Notes under the pieces: model-generated
What the model saw: only the letters and a program-made list of their open reading frames with translations
Told to the model about the DNA's origin: nothing
Databases searched by the model: none
Position numbers and translations under genes: made by a program
Shown: positions 42,326 through 51,600 of the stretch, in pieces
How positions within the stretch are numbered: the first letter of the stretch is position 1
Layout of the letters: each line of letters starts with the position of its first letter
DNA from: SXOA01 sp046593355
GTDB taxonomy: Bacteria > Planctomycetota > Planctomycetia > Pirellulales > Pirellulaceae
DNA: 57,174 nt
Assembly (NCBI GenBank): GCA_046593355.1
Contig: JBKJNY010000240.1
Coordinates: 1 to 57,174 of the forward strand
Direction: 5' to 3'

Positions 42326-42889
42326 TCACGACTTACCGCTCGTCCACTTCGCCCAAATCCCGCGCCGAGCCCTCTTCGCTTCCTTCTCGGCTTTCACCAA
42401 GGTGCGGTGCATGGTTTGATTGTCACCGGGATAAAGATCCGCCTGAGCCAAGCCGGCGCGAATCAGCTCTTCGTTGAGCAGCTTGCCATCCGCGTAGACG
42501 TAAGCGAGGAAGTGGCCGGCGCTATCCAGACGGCGGCGGTCGAGTTCGAGTGCAGGAGTTCCCGAGCTCAGGAACTCGCTCGTGAATTGCTTTCCTTCCA
42601 CGGAGAAGCCCGACGATCGAACGCCCAGCAGTTGCAACGGAGCTTCCAGCGGCGACGAAGCATCCTTTCCGAGCAGATGCACCTGCTGGCGCACCAGGAG
42701 CAAATCAGCCCGCTCCACGCGAACGACTTCAAACTCCCCTGCGACCAGACTGCCGCTCAGGGAGCTTCCCTCCGCCGCGTGGGGAACAACACTCCTGCCG
42801 CCGTCCCACCCGTAGCGACCGGCGACAACCGCGCACACGACTACGCAGACCCAGACCGACCAGGAAGGATAGCGGCGAAAACGGCGCAT
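42326..42889 (-). CDS. Thermonuclease (SNase)-fold protein with degenerate active site
   Basis: 187 residues from the ATG at 42889. An N-terminal membrane anchor (RYPSWSVWVCVVVCAVVAGR) precedes an SNase-like domain. The C-terminal part is convincing: RRLDSAGHFLAYVYADGKLL, NEELIRAGLAQADLYPG and AEKEAKRARRGIWAKW. The catalytic part is not: where SNases have R-L-x-x-x-D-x-P-E, it reads HLLGKDASSPL, so the arginine and glutamate are replaced, and the metal-binding DGD loop is absent. Probably a binding or structural derivative rather than a nuclease. Convergent with the 75-residue gene. Confidence 0.8.
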   Translation of the reverse strand: MRRFRRYPSWSVWVCVVVCAVVAGRYGWDGGRSVVPHAAEGSSLSGSLVAGEFEVVRVERADLLLVRQQVHLLGKDASSPLEAPLQLLGVRSSGFSVEGKQFTSEFLSSGTPALELDRRRLDSAGHFLAYVYADGKLLNEELIRAGLAQADLYPGDNQTMHRTLVKAEKEAKRARRGIWAKWTSGKS

Positions 42890-42919
42890 GAGACAGTCCT
42901 CACGAAGACCATCCAAGGA

Positions 42920-42995
42920 GTGGCACGTCCACGGCTTTGCGTGGGCATGATTCCGTTAGCTGTGGCACGCCCACGCAAAGCCGTGGGCGTGCCAC
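42920..42995. repeat. Nested palindromic repeat, family A, copy 2
   Basis: Arms 42920-42949 and 42966-42995; the right arm is identical to the right arm at 4083-4112, the left has two changes. Loop 16 bp rather than 45. It lies between two co-directional minus-strand genes. Confidence 0.9.
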
Positions 42996-43023
42996 CCGGG
43001 GGATTCCGCGGCAACCCGCAAAA

Positions 43024-43329
43024 CTAGTTCTTGCTGAAACCCAGCGCCGGCTTGGCCTCGCGCCCCAGAGGGTTCCCCACGAACTTGCGATAGCATTGCG
43101 GGCAAAGATCGAAACGGCGGCGCTGGTAGATGTCCTCGCCGATCTCGTCCTCGCACTCGTCCGGGGTGCTGTCCAGAATGTCATCAATCTCCATCAGATG
43201 ATCCCGGTCTTCGTCGGGCTCATGCTCGCAGGCCGCATCCATTGCGGCCTGAATTTCAATCTTCACAACGTACCGCAGATCATCGGCGGCGAGTTTGCAT
43301 CTACAGCGGTCGCAACTGTAATGAATCAT
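43024..43329 (-). CDS. Small zinc-ribbon-like acidic protein
   Basis: 101 residues. CDRCRCK near the N-terminus and CPQC near residue 77 could form a four-cysteine zinc site, with an acidic middle (HEPDEDRDHLMEIDDILDST). No enzymatic motif. Possibly a nucleic-acid or protein adaptor; similar small cysteine-pair proteins are frequent in planctomycetes. Divergent from the VWA gene across 338 bp. Confidence 0.78.
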   Translation of the reverse strand: MIHYSCDRCRCKLAADDLRYVVKIEIQAAMDAACEHEPDEDRDHLMEIDDILDSTPDECEDEIGEDIYQRRRFDLCPQCYRKFVGNPLGREAKPALGFSKN

Positions 43330-43527
43330 AAAGAATTAGAAGGAGCGAGGAATGACAGGAGGAAGTTGGAACGCTTCCGCCAGAAATGAGGCAACCCTTG
43401 CATCCTAATGCGCCGCCGCAAAAACTGGCAAGTCGAAGGCCCAAGAAAAATGGGGACCGGGCCGAAGATTCTTGGCGTGCGCTATTGACTTGGGACGACT
43501 GGCGAGACTTTACGGCGGGCCTTCGAC

Positions 43528-43590
43528 ACCAACCCGACGCGTGAGCGAGGGCAATTTCAATCCCCGCCCTCGCTCACGCTTCGGGTTGGT
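43528..43590. repeat. Inverted repeat family H
   Basis: 25-bp arms 43528-43552 and 43566-43590 match at 24 of 25 positions (ACCAACCCGACGCGTGAGCG and on). The loop is 13 bp. It is in a divergent spacer (43330-43667) with no other feature seen. Confidence 0.88.
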
Positions 43591-43667
43591 TGGTCGCGTC
43601 TGATCGCGAATGCGCGGCTTGTGTCCTACCCACGCCAAGCGGATAATGAAAGCCGGAGATTCTATTG

Positions 43668-44726
43668 ATGTCATTCGCCACAGCTTCCTTGCCGGAAGCA
43701 CTTCCCCACGAACAACTTCTCAAGCGGCGAATTCCGGCCTGGCTCATGTCCCTCACCCTGCACCTGGCGGCTGTGCTGGTCGGGAGCCTGTTGGTCCGCG
43801 GGTCGCAGTTGCCAGCGCCCAGCATCGAGGAATCGCGGCCGGTGGCAATCGTTCTGGCCAGAAATGCGGAAAGTAAAGTAACCAACTACTTTACGCCGGA
43901 GGAATTACGCCAGGGTGAGAGCGAATCCGTACCCGCGGCGGCACCTGCTTTCGGCCAGTCAGTATTAGAAGATTCTCTTCCAGCAGCGGCTGATTCTCCC
44001 GCTCCGTCTTCCGTTACCCGGCTGCCGCGGTTGCCCGGCCCCTTGGCACCCAGCGGCGAGACGATTGTCCTGAAGCCGCAGGCGACCGGCGTCGGTGGAA
44101 GACCCATTTCCCGCCTGTCCGCCGCGGACAAAGCGGCCATCCTGGCGGAGGACGCGGCCCGGCCGCGAGCGCAGAGGCCGACGGGACCGACGGCCCGGCT
44201 TTCTCTGTTCGGCTCGAACGAGGCGGAAGGGCGATCCTTTGTGTTTCTGATCGACCGTTCGGCAAGCATGGGTGGCAGCGGCTTGGGGGCCATCGAAGCC
44301 GCCGCCAAAGAACTGGCCACCTCCGTCGTCAGCCTGGAAGAGTCGCATAAGTTCCAGGTCATCGCCTACAACCAGAAGCCGCTCTACCTCACGGCGCGGG
44401 AAATGATTCCAGCCACCGCGGGGAACAAGCAGCAGTTGATTGACTTCGTGAAGAACCTGCCCGCCTTCGGATCCACCGGGCATGAGGCCGGCATCCACGC
44501 GGCCCTCAAGCTCCAGCCGGACGCCATCTTTCTGCTGACCGACGGCGGCGACCCCGTGCTCAACGCCGGCCAACTTAAAGGCATCCGTGCAGCGGCCAAA
44601 GGGACGGCGATCCATTGCCTCCACTTCGGCTCCGGTCCGCGAGGAGGCGAGCCGACATTTTTGGAGACGCTGGCCAAACTAACCGGCGGCGGCTACCTCT
44701 ATGTCGATATGGCGGAGCGGCCATGA
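43668..44726 (+). CDS. Membrane-anchored von Willebrand factor A protein
   Basis: 352 residues from the ATG at 43668; a TTG just before could also serve. A transmembrane helix (LMSLTLHLAAVLVGSLLV, about 27-44) precedes a proline/alanine-rich linker and a VWA domain with the metal-ion site FLIDRSASMGG at about 191-201, DAIFLLTDGGDP and GTAIHCLHFGSG. VWA domains mediate metal-dependent protein contacts. It overlaps the following methyltransferase gene by four bases (ATGA), so translation is likely coupled. Confidence 0.9.
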   Translation: MSFATASLPEALPHEQLLKRRIPAWLMSLTLHLAAVLVGSLLVRGSQLPAPSIEESRPVAIVLARNAESKVTNYFTPEELRQGESESVPAAAPAFGQSVLEDSLPAAADSPAPSSVTRLPRLPGPLAPSGETIVLKPQATGVGGRPISRLSAADKAAILAEDAARPRAQRPTGPTARLSLFGSNEAEGRSFVFLIDRSASMGGSGLGAIEAAAKELATSVVSLEESHKFQVIAYNQKPLYLTAREMIPATAGNKQQLIDFVKNLPAFGSTGHEAGIHAALKLQPDAIFLLTDGGDPVLNAGQLKGIRAAAKGTAIHCLHFGSGPRGGEPTFLETLAKLTGGGYLYVDMAERP

Positions 44727-45763
44727 ACCCGTTTCTCACAGTCCCCGCTCGCCCGCAAGAGGAGTTGCTGCTGGAACTGGCTTCAACAGTCGCCGGCAAG
44801 CGGGTGCTCTGCAACACTTCCGGCCGCGGACAATTCGCGATTGCCGCTGCCGCGGAAGCCCAGCAAGTGAACTGCCACTTTCTCGACCTCTATCACTTGC
44901 AGCAGTGCCGCATCACCGCTGGTGAAATACCGCAAAACTTGCATCTCGTCTGCGAAACGGATTTCTCCGCCGGTCCCTTTGACCTGGCCGCCTTATCGTT
45001 TAGCAAGCAAGGAGATGGCGAGCTAGTCCGCGACCTCTTGCAGCAAGGTCACGAGCGGCTGGAGATTGGCGGGCGGATGGCGGTCTCGACAGACAATCCG
45101 ACCGACTCGTTCCTCCACGACGAGCTCCGCAAGTTGTTTGCCAAGGTCACGCGCCGTCCCGGCTCCGCCGGCGTCCTCTACCTGGCCACCAAGACCGCGC
45201 CTCTCCGCAAGGTCAAAAACTTCGCCTGTGAGTTTCCCTTCCGCGACGGCGAGCGGCTGATCCACCTTCGCACCCGCCCCGGCGTCTTCAGCCACCGGCG
45301 GCTGGATGGAGGGGCGCGGGCGCTCATCAACGAGATGCAAATTCAGCCGGGGATGAAAGTGCTCGACCTCGGCTGTGGCAGCGGCACTGTCGCCGTCGCC
45401 GCAGCGCTGCGCGCGGAGAACGTGGATGTCCACGCGGGGGACTCCAACCCAAGAGCCGTGGAAGCAGCAGCTTGGGCAGCCTCCCAGAACGAGGTCCACA
45501 ATCTAACCGCCATCCTCGACTGCGACGGCACCAATTTACCAGACGACACCTACGATCTCGTCCTGGCCAACGCCCCCTACTTCGCCAACTTCCGCATCGC
45601 CGAACACTTCGCCCGCACCGCCGCCCGCACGCTCATCGTCGGCGGCACGGCCCTCTTCGTCACCAAAACCCCCGGCTGGTACACGGAACGTCTCCCCCAG
45701 TGGTTCTCCCACGTCGAACCGCGTCCAGGAAAAAATTACACGATTGTCGCTGCCAAGAAGTGA
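44723..45763 (+). CDS. RsmC-like SAM-dependent methyltransferase
   Basis: 346 residues from the ATG at 44723. A degenerate N-terminal methyltransferase-like half precedes the catalytic half, with the SAM loop LDLGCGSGTVAVAAA (about residue 213) and LANAPYF in place of the NPPY motif of guanine/adenine N-methyltransferases. Two-domain organisation fits the RsmC/RlmG family, which modifies a guanosine in rRNA. The change NPPY to NAPY may still be functional. Translationally coupled to the VWA gene. Confidence 0.88.
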   Translation: MNPFLTVPARPQEELLLELASTVAGKRVLCNTSGRGQFAIAAAAEAQQVNCHFLDLYHLQQCRITAGEIPQNLHLVCETDFSAGPFDLAALSFSKQGDGELVRDLLQQGHERLEIGGRMAVSTDNPTDSFLHDELRKLFAKVTRRPGSAGVLYLATKTAPLRKVKNFACEFPFRDGERLIHLRTRPGVFSHRRLDGGARALINEMQIQPGMKVLDLGCGSGTVAVAAALRAENVDVHAGDSNPRAVEAAAWAASQNEVHNLTAILDCDGTNLPDDTYDLVLANAPYFANFRIAEHFARTAARTLIVGGTALFVTKTPGWYTERLPQWFSHVEPRPGKNYTIVAAKK

Positions 45764-45803
45764 CTTTGCGTTCTGCCGAAGTGTTCAGTAGGTTGAAATC
45801 AGT

Positions 45804-47705
45804 ATGGCGAAATCCGGACACTTCGACCAGCTTGCCCGACTGCTGACCCTAGAGGCGGACGAAGAAGAAAAAAGACTCGCGGAACAATCTCACCGCCCTG
45901 GATCAAGCGGAGAAAGACGCGGGACGGCACTTACCAATCTGGTAATTCGCGACGATCATCCAGCTCTTGGCGGCCGAACTGTTGCCACGCTCGCCAAACG
46001 CAATCAGTCGCAGCCTCTGCCTTGGAACCGGCTTTCTGTCGGCAGCCCCGTGCTCCTGACGGAAGAAGGAGCTGCGGACCAACGGAGCTCGCGGGGAGTC
46101 GTATGTGGGCGAAACAGCCAGACGATTCAGGTAGCCCTGGCTCAGCTTCCCGATTCCGATCAGGAGCGTCCCACCTACCGGCTGGTGCTCTCCAGCGATG
46201 AGATCGCTCGTCAGCGCCAGCGTGCCGCGCTGAGTGATGCCAAACGCGCGGAACGGGGCAGATTGGCCCAGTTGAGGGACGTTCTGCTGGGAGAACGCCC
46301 GCCCCATTTCGCCGAAGCTGAGCTGTCCACTCCACGGGATGGCAGCCTGAACGATTCGCAGAGGAGTGCCGTAAGTCTTGGCCTGGCCGCTCAAGACGTG
46401 GCAATTATTCATGGTCCACCGGGAACAGGCAAAACGACCACGGTCGTGGAGCTGATCCGTCAGGCAGTTCTCCGTGGGCAGCGGGTGCTCGCCTGCGCCC
46501 CCAGTAACATGGCCGTCGATAACCTGCTCCAGCGACTGGTTAACGCCGGGGAAAACGCGATTCGCCTCGGCCATCCCGCCCGCGTCCTTCCCGAGCTTCA
46601 GGAACACACGCTCGATCTCCTCGTGGACGCTCATCCGGATGTGGCCCGCGCGCGCAAACTCATTCGCGAAGCTCAGATTCTACGTGACAAAGCGGCTCGC
46701 TATACCCGAGCCAAACCCCTGCCGGGCGCCAGACAGGAGATGCGCCGCGAGGCGCGGGAGCTGATGTCGGATGCCCGCCGAATCGAGGACCAACTGGTCG
46801 AGCATCTTCTCGATACGACGCCGGTCCTGTGCGCCACGCTGACCGGGCTCGACGGCCAGATTTTGCGTGATCGAAAGTTCGACCTGGTCATCATCGATGA
46901 AGCTTCCCAGGCAATCGAGCCTGCTTGCTGGATACCCATTCTGCGTGCGGGACGCCTCGTTCTTGCGGGGGACCATTTCCAATTGCCGCCGACCGTTGTG
47001 TCACAGGCAGCCGCGAGACAGGGGCTTGCCAGGAGTTTGATGGAACGACTGATCGGGGAACTAGGGAGCAGCATCTCTTACCGCCTGACGACGCAATACC
47101 GGATGCATTCGGCCATCATGGGCTTTTCATCCCAGGAATTCTATGAGTCGTCCCTGACTGCCGACGCATCCGTCGCGGGCCATTTGCTCTGCGATTTGCC
47201 GGACATCGTGGCGACCCCGCTCACGACGAGTCCGCTGGAATTTATCGATACCGCCGGTGCCAGCTATGACGAGGAACTCGAACCCGATGGCGAGAGCCGG
47301 TTCAATTCCGCCGAAGCCGATCTAGTAAGCCGCCGGGTGCGGGCTCTGCTGGATGCGGGGCTTGCGGCGTCCGATATCGCGGTCATCGCCCCCTATGCCG
47401 CCCAGGTCCGGCTGCTCCGCGAGCGACTGCCATTGGAAGGACTCGAAGTCGACACGGTGGATGGCTTTCAAGGCCGGGAAAAGGAAGCGGTGATTATCTC
47501 CCTGGTCCGCTCCAATACAGAGGGAGAGGTCGGCTTTCTCGCCGACACCCGGCGAATGAATGTCGCTCTCACGCGGGCCCGGCGAAAACTGATCGTCATC
47601 GGGGACAGCGCGACCATCGGCGGCGAGCCATTTTATGCGCGGATGATCGGCTACTTTGAGGAGCAGAATTCTTACCGGACTGTCTGGGAAGAATCCGCCT
47701 TTTGA
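45804..47705 (+). CDS. IGHMBP2/SMUBP-2-like SF1B helicase
   Basis: 633 residues. SF1B (Upf1-like) helicase motifs are complete: Walker A GPPGTGKTTT (about 204), FDLVIIDEASQA (Walker B, about 355-366), LAGDHFQLPPTVV, TTQYRMHSAIM, VDGFQGREKEAVIISLVRS and NVALTRARRKLIVIGD. The N-terminal 180 residues form a beta-barrel-like region typical of this family. In known members the enzyme translocates 5' to 3' on DNA or RNA. It follows the methyltransferase by 40 bp; role probably in nucleic-acid maintenance. Confidence 0.94.
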   Translation: MAKSGHFDQLARLLTLEADEEEKRLAEQSHRPGSSGERRGTALTNLVIRDDHPALGGRTVATLAKRNQSQPLPWNRLSVGSPVLLTEEGAADQRSSRGVVCGRNSQTIQVALAQLPDSDQERPTYRLVLSSDEIARQRQRAALSDAKRAERGRLAQLRDVLLGERPPHFAEAELSTPRDGSLNDSQRSAVSLGLAAQDVAIIHGPPGTGKTTTVVELIRQAVLRGQRVLACAPSNMAVDNLLQRLVNAGENAIRLGHPARVLPELQEHTLDLLVDAHPDVARARKLIREAQILRDKAARYTRAKPLPGARQEMRREARELMSDARRIEDQLVEHLLDTTPVLCATLTGLDGQILRDRKFDLVIIDEASQAIEPACWIPILRAGRLVLAGDHFQLPPTVVSQAAARQGLARSLMERLIGELGSSISYRLTTQYRMHSAIMGFSSQEFYESSLTADASVAGHLLCDLPDIVATPLTTSPLEFIDTAGASYDEELEPDGESRFNSAEADLVSRRVRALLDAGLAASDIAVIAPYAAQVRLLRERLPLEGLEVDTVDGFQGREKEAVIISLVRSNTEGEVGFLADTRRMNVALTRARRKLIVIGDSATIGGEPFYARMIGYFEEQNSYRTVWEESAF

Positions 47706-47718
47706 ACCGACCGCATTT

Positions 47719-47880
47719 TCATTCGCCTGCCAATCGCAACTGCGGTTCCTTGGTCGGAAGACAGCCCTTTAGCACCCGCTCGATGCGGGCGTTCAGCTCT
47801 TCCAGCTGAGCCAGGATTTCGTCCTGGCGTGTGTCCAGTTCTTCCAAAAGAGACTGCGAGGAGGTGCTAGCAGTGGACAT
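47719..47880 (-). CDS. Short coiled-coil protein
   Basis: 53 residues from the ATG at 47880; the longer frame to 47979 has no protein-like character. SLLEELDTRQDEILAQLEEL and NARIERVLKG form an amphipathic helix with leucines in heptad positions. Small coiled-coil proteins of this pattern are recurrent in planctomycetes. Function unknown. It converges on the helicase gene with a 13-bp gap. Confidence 0.55.
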   Translation of the reverse strand: MSTASTSSQSLLEELDTRQDEILAQLEELNARIERVLKGCLPTKEPQLRLAGE

Positions 47881-48082
47881 GGCGGAACAGAGCCGGGAAA
47901 GGCGGAAACTCAGTGGGAAGAAGGTCTGCCAGTCCCATCGGCGACTTCTCCGGTCCCAAAACATCCTCCAGCCGGTCATGCGAGTCCGAATGCCTGCGTA
48001 AGTTGGACCGGCTGCTCGCGGCCCGCAATTCCGACGCAGGCGGAATTCCCGCTAGAGACACAGAGACGCCTTCGCACAGATG

Positions 48083-48482
48083 CCCCCCGGCTTGTCCGGG
48101 CGGGAGCCTCACCTCTTCCCTCCCGACAACGCCCAGAAGGGCGGAGGTAACAATCCTCCGGGGCAAGCCCGTCGGCATTTTGCGGGCACAGTGGTCGTGT
48201 TTCTAGGTTGAAGGTAAATATCCACCGGGACAAGCCCGGTGGCATTAGTTGCTCACGCGGTTTCCTTCCAGACCCCACCGAGCTTGCCTCGGTGGTGAAC
48301 CGATTTTGCACTAGCACCAGTCCAGTACAGCCCGCTGCCCCCGCCGAGCTTGTCTCGGTGGAGCAAATGACTCCCTGGCTGGGAATCATGCGTTCCACCG
48401 GCACGAGGCCGGCGGGGACGAAGAACGGTTTGGCTCCGCGGCTAGTGCAAAATCATGGCTCCACCGAGGCAAGCTCAGTGGG
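48083..48482. repeat. Array of seven 21-bp imperfect palindromes
   Basis: Units begin at 48083, 48155, 48222, 48275, 48341, 48395 and 48461; spacing is 53-72 bp. The common form is CCACCG, a 9-base middle such as AGCTTGCCT, then CGGTGG or variants. Orientation, judged by CTTG versus CAAG in the middle, alternates in pairs. GATTTTGCACTAGC (48302) and its exact reverse complement (48441) lie inside, so 48275-48482 is a larger nested inverted repeat. No gene is present in 47881-48644. Confidence 0.85.
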
Positions 48483-48494
48483 GGCCAAAGCGCT

Positions 48495-48544
48495 GGAGTC
48501 CCGCCTTCAGGCGGCTCTTCCGTTCCGCCTAAAGGCGGGACTCC
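48495..48544. repeat. Inverted repeat with GGCGG hairpins
   Basis: Arms 48495-48514 and 48525-48544 (GGAGTCCCGCCTTCAGGCGG and its near complement), with 19 of 20 matches; each arm is itself hairpin-like (CCGCCTTCAGGCGG). It lies 100 bp upstream of the nuclease-helicase gene, next to the palindrome array. Confidence 0.85.
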
Positions 48545-48644
48545 GGCAACCATCCAGCGGATGCGGAAAATCCGGAACCTTGTTGCGGATATAATTGATT
48601 CTTCGTTCCCGTGACCCCTCGCGGAAAACTACGTAAGAGTTGGC

Positions 48645-51600
48645 ATGGCTACCCACGATCCTGCCTTGCTCGAAGGCACTTTTGAGTACATCGAAGCGAA
48701 GATTCGCCGTGAGGCTGATGGAACCTCATTTGGCGGCGATTTTGAATGGCTTTGCCACTGGTTCTTGGAAAACGCTCCCCGGTATCGAGGTCAGTTCGAC
48801 AAAATCTGGCACTGGAAGGATTGGCCGGATCGGTGGGGGCCTGATTCGGGCATTGACCTCGTCGCTCGGACGCGGACTGGCGAGCTTTGGGCCATTCAGG
48901 CCAAGGCGGATCATCCAGACCGGGCGATTCCCAAGCGAGAAATCGACTCGTTCCTGTCCGAATCGAACCGTCCGCAGTTCGCCTATCGACTGCTCATGGC
49001 CACGACGGACGACATTGGGACCACGGCTCGCCGGACGCTGCATGGTCAAGAGAAGCCGGTGGGGCTGGTCCTGCGCGGCCATTTTTTGACGGAAGCAGTC
49101 CAGTGGCCCAAGCAGATTCGGGGAACGGGTGCGCGGTTATTACGGTGGGAGCCGCGTCCCCACCAACGGACGGCGATTGATGCCGTGGTCAAGGGTTTTC
49201 ACGACCATGACCGAGGCCGCCTCATCATGGCTTGCGGCACGGGCAAGACGCTGACGGCACTCTGGATGGCCGAGCGGTTGCAGAGTTCACTTACGCTGGT
49301 CCTTGTCCCCTCGCTCTCGCTGGTACAGCAAAACCTTGCCGAGTGGGGTCGTCACTCTGCGAATGATTTTGACACGCTCGTTGTCTGCTCGGACGAGTCG
49401 GTCGCAGAGCGCCATGAGGACACCGCCGTTCAATCGGCGGCCGATCTCGGAGTGAAGGTCACGACCGATTCCTCGCAGATTCGGCACTTTCTCAATCAGC
49501 GTCGGAAGCGCCCAGCCGTCGTGTTCGCCACTTACCAGTCATCCGACCGCATCGCCGCTGCACAGACCGGAAAAGCGAAGCCGTTCGATCTGGCGATTTG
49601 CGACGAAGCTCACCGTCTGGCCGGAAATGCCGAGGGCTTGTTCGCTACCGTTCTGGACGGCAAGAAGATCAAGGCTCGCAAGCGGCTGTTCATGACGGCC
49701 ACGCCTCGATATTTCAAGGAGCACGTCAAGAAGCGGGCGGCTGAACTGGAATTTGAGCTTGTTTCGATGGACGACGAGCACGTCTTCGGCCCCGAATTCC
49801 ATGTTCTCACCTTCCACGAAGCCATCAGTGCGGAGCCGCCACTCTTGACGGATTATCAGGTCGTTGTGATCGGAGTTACGGACCGCGAAGCCAAGGCGTG
49901 GGTTGAGGAGGCCCGCTTGGTTCGCACAGCCAACGGCCTGAGCACCGACGCCCGGACGCTTGCCGCGCAGATTGGCCTGGCCAAGGCGATGAAGAAATAC
50001 GACCTGCGTAAGATCATCACTTTCCATTCGTCGGTGGCGAAGGCCGCGCGATTTGTCGATGCGACCCAGCAAGATTCCTTGCCGGGCGTGATTCCCCACC
50101 TGACGCGGTCGGCCCGGCCATCGGGGAAACTTTGGACGAAACACATCTCGGGTTATACGCCCGCCGGACAAAGAGCGACGCTGCTTAAAGGTCTGGGCAA
50201 CCTGTCGGCGGACACGCGGGGCATCCTCTCCAACTGCGCCTGCCTGGGCGAAGGAGTCGATGTGCCGGTGCTCGATGGCGTAGCCTTCATTGACCCCAAG
50301 CGGTCGATGGTCGACATCATTCAGGCCGTCGGTCGCGTGATCCGCAAAGCCGAAGGGAAGCAGATCGGCACCATCGTGATTCCGGTCTTCATCGACGAGG
50401 CCGAAGACGCCGACCATGTCCTCTCACAGTCGGTCTTTGAGCCTGTTTGGCAGGTGCTCAAGGCCCTGCGAGCCCATGACCGACGATTGGCAGACGAACT
50501 GGACCAACTACGCCTGTCGTTGGGGAGACAGTCGAAATCTGGCGGCCGAATCAGTCTCCCCGATAACATCCATCTGGACGTTCCCCAGTTGCTTCTGCAT
50601 GGCTTTGAGCGGTCGTTTTATGTGCGGGCCGTGGAGACAACGACAACCAAGCCTCCCCTAACCATCGAACAGATTCTGAAATGGGCAGACGAATTCAATA
50701 AGGTAGTTGGCGATTGGCCCATCCTAAATTCCGGACAAGTAGCGGACGCCGATGAAACATGGAGGGGAATCCACAACGCCTTGTATAACGGATTTCGAGG
50801 TCTGCCTGGTGGCTCATCTTTAGCAAGGCTGCTTGCGGATCGTCGCGGCGTCCGAAATGCTAAAGATCTTCCGCCGCTGACAGTTGAGCAAATTCTGAAT
50901 TGGGCCGATGCACATAAAAAGGCGACCGGGGGATGGCCAAATCAGAATTCCGGGAAGGTGATTGGGACTGACGAAACGTGGGCCGGAATCCAATATGCCC
51001 TTTTAGAAGGCCGGCGTGGGTTGCCGGGCGGATTGTCACTATTGAAAGTGCTTGCTGAGTTCCGTGACGTCCGAGACATAACGGCGCTTCCGCCGCTGGC
51101 GGTCGAGCAAATTCTGGCATGGGCAGACGCGCACAAGAAGAGAACAGGAGACTGGCCAAATCAATACTCTGGCCAGGTGACAGGCACGGAAGAAACTTGG
51201 ACCGCCATACATGCTTCGTTAAGCAAGGGAAAACGCGGCCTTCCTGGTAGCTCATCGCTCGCCAAAGTGCTTCATGAACACCGGGGTGTGCGAAACATTC
51301 AAGACCTTCCTCGGCTAACCATCGAGCAGATTCTGAAGTGGGCGGACACGCACAAAAAAGTGTCCGGTGAGTGGCCGAACGAGAAGTCAGGGAAGGTGGC
51401 TGGAACCGGCGAAACGTGGAGCCGAATCAATGCAGCTCTAAAAGTAGGATTGCGAGGTCTGGTTGCCGGATCTTCGCTCGCCAAGCTATTGGCCGAGCAC
51501 CGCGGCCTGAGAAACATCCAGGATCTTCCTCCACTGACCATAATAAAAATTCTGAAGTGGGCGGATGAGCACAAGAGGGCGACGGGAGCATGGCCGAATA

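Noticed and set aside
48083..48482. CRISPR array
   Set aside because: Units are diverged palindromes in alternating orientation, not identical direct repeats; spacing varies and no cas genes are near.
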